NCBI GenBank assembly: GCA_016219185.1
Contig: JACRBZ010000061.1
Location: forward strand, 23,256 to 87,255
From: Deltaproteobacteria bacterium
Lineage (GTDB): Bacteria > Desulfobacterota > Desulfobacteria > Desulfobacterales > Desulfatirhabdiaceae
DNA length: 64,000 nucleotides
Direction of reading: 5' to 3'
Below the pieces are notes generated by a model that did not search any database, was not told the origin of the DNA, and was given only the letters and a program-made list of their open reading frames with translations. The first letter of the stretch is position 1. Each line of letters begins with the position of its first letter. A program made the position numbers and the translations under genes. This document shows, piece after piece, positions 63,338 through 64,000 of this stretch.

Positions 63338-63475
63338 AAAAGTTTGACGGTTATAACCAACTGATATTGTTACAATTCAATCCGTCAAAGTTTTTTTTGT
63401 CGGTTAAAAAGTTTGACGGTTATAACATGCTGATATTGTTAATAAACAAACCGTCAAGCGGTTTTTGTGTCGGTT
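63338..63475. repeat. Two tandem copies of a 69-bp unit built on TTTGACGG/CCGTCAA
   Basis: AGTTTGACGGTTATAAC occurs at 63341-63357 and 63410-63426, CTGATATTGTTA at 63361 and 63430, and CCGTCAA at 63382 and 63451, each exactly 69 bases apart. Within each unit TTGACGG and CCGTCAA form an inverted pair. More TGACGGTT words follow into the end of the next gene. It looks like an iteron or a regulator-binding array. Confidence 0.65.
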
Positions 63476-63891
63476 GTGACGGTGACGGTTGTGACGGTTT
63501 GTTCACCCATATTGACGGTTGAATAAATTTTTGACTTTCCGTCTTTTCGCTCCTTCAAAACCTCAATCAGTAGTCCACGTTCTGTGAGATATGCCAGAAC
63601 CGGTTTTATGAATTTTCTTATGTTTAACGTTGGAATGCTCACTCTGATTTGGCTGAAAAGTTCTGTCGGTTCCCCTCTGAGAAAAGCACGTTCGGTTTCC
63701 GATTTCCCATGCGCTATGAATGCTTGAAGGAAGACTGCCGCCATATTTGCGATGTTGTCCTTGTTCATGGCGACGCATTCAGGAAAGCCGGTATCCTGAT
63801 CCTTCTTGAAAAATACGGGTGCCTGTAGCTTCGCTGAACCATTGCATTTGAGAGTATCCAGTGAGCGTGATCTCGCTAACTGATGGTCCAA
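63454..63891 (-). CDS. Hypothetical protein with repetitive C-terminus
   Basis: A 145-aa frame with a TTG start at 63891; ATG 63768 (MNKDNIANMAAVFLQAF) is an alternative. The centre (SIPTLNIRKFIKPVLAYLTE, GLLIEVLKERKDGK) looks like a winged-helix DNA-binding fold. The C-terminus TVTTVTVTTDTKTA is coded by the TGACGGTT-rich repeat. A replication or regulatory role is a guess from fold and place. Confidence 0.55.
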   Translation of the reverse strand: MDHQLARSRSLDTLKCNGSAKLQAPVFFKKDQDTGFPECVAMNKDNIANMAAVFLQAFIAHGKSETERAFLRGEPTELFSQIRVSIPTLNIRKFIKPVLAYLTERGLLIEVLKERKDGKSKIYSTVNMGEQTVTTVTVTTDTKTA

Positions 63892-64000
63892 GTTTCAACT
63901 TATTTGATGGATGACAATTACGAGCATTATTTTGACGACTGCTGTACAAATGGAAAAGGGTAGTACGGGTTCAAAAAAATGAATATTGGCTTGCAATGGA

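Larger units (their letters stand above)
52887..64000. mobile_element. Accessory/phage-like region next to tRNA-Phe
   Basis: Past the tRNA-Phe the content changes to a Rha regulator, toxin-antitoxin loci, DUF5681, a DECH helicase, a RuvC-like nuclease fragment and many small unknown genes, mostly on the minus strand. A tRNA is a common integration site. No integrase and no second tRNA-Phe fragment are seen in the window, so the right end must lie beyond 64000, if the region is one element. Confidence 0.5.

Noticed and set aside
62621..63364. Plus-strand 247-aa open frame
   Set aside because: Antisense shadow of the DECH helicase; the minus-strand frame has all helicase motifs.
63338..63475. 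CRISPR array
   Set aside because: The two repeats are whole 69-bp units without unique spacers, and no cas gene is present.

Overview
The window looks like chromosomal DNA of an anaerobic Desulfobacterota bacterium (former Deltaproteobacteria; a Desulfosarcina/Desulfobacter-like sulfate reducer is my best guess). The case rests on gene content: a methyl-corrinoid/tetrahydrofolate set with a RACo-type activator and DUF1638, a LonB-like protease, an NuoG/GltD-type electron-transfer fusion and acyl-CoA enzymes. No 16S gene is present, so the placement is an inference.

Layout. 1-8.8 kb is a mixed flank: the end of a biotin-dependent carboxylase subunit, a FabH-like synthase with a TTG start, a membrane diguanylate cyclase, and a hybrid histidine kinase followed by an NtrC-type regulator that is split by one in-frame TAA. 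A degraded stretch then ends in a pabB-pabC remnant. 8.8-42.3 kb is bounded by a 59-base direct repeat: the 3' half of tRNA-Leu(CAG) at 8821-8879 and the complete tRNA-Leu at 42257-42343. I read this as a roughly 33-kb genomic island, although no integrase is left in it. 42.4-52.9 kb is ordinary housekeeping DNA: ribF, a flippase-like protein, def, fmt, rsmB, galE, a DUF355 protein, a LonB-like protease, rsmE and tRNA-Phe. 52.9-64 kb is accessory or phage-like DNA: two AT-hook paralogues, a Rha regulator behind a structured leader, two toxin-antitoxin loci, many small hypothetical proteins, a DUF5681 protein, a broken RuvC-like nuclease and a DECH helicase, next to a two-copy 69-bp repeat.

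How the island may work. Eighteen minus-strand genes (31918 down to 10874), most with short or overlapping junctions, run from a thiolase-fold/DUF35 pair through enoyl-CoA hydratase, an FMN/4Fe-4S oxidoreductase, an amidohydrolase, a flavoprotein, an MFS carrier and a DUF1302/DUF1329/YCF48/MMPL envelope set into a G3E GTPase, DUF1638 and all four parts of a corrinoid demethylase: methyltransferase I, corrinoid protein, activator and methyl-THF transferase. Divergent plus-strand genes supply a CoA ligase, a second FMN/4Fe-4S oxidoreductase, an acyl-CoA dehydrogenase, an iron-sulfur flavoprotein, an NuoG/GltD fusion and a MerR-TetR regulator. Together they suggest uptake, CoA activation, reduction, carbon-carbon cleavage and O- or N-demethylation of a hydrophobic, methylated, probably cyclic substrate. 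The substrate cannot be read from the sequence.

The main leads are this island system, the GAAA-tetraloop leader RNA ahead of a 38-aa ORF and rha (55068-55347), the MerR-TetR fusion, a MITE-like inverted repeat at 35414-35587, and several broken genes that lie at island edges or may be assembly errors.
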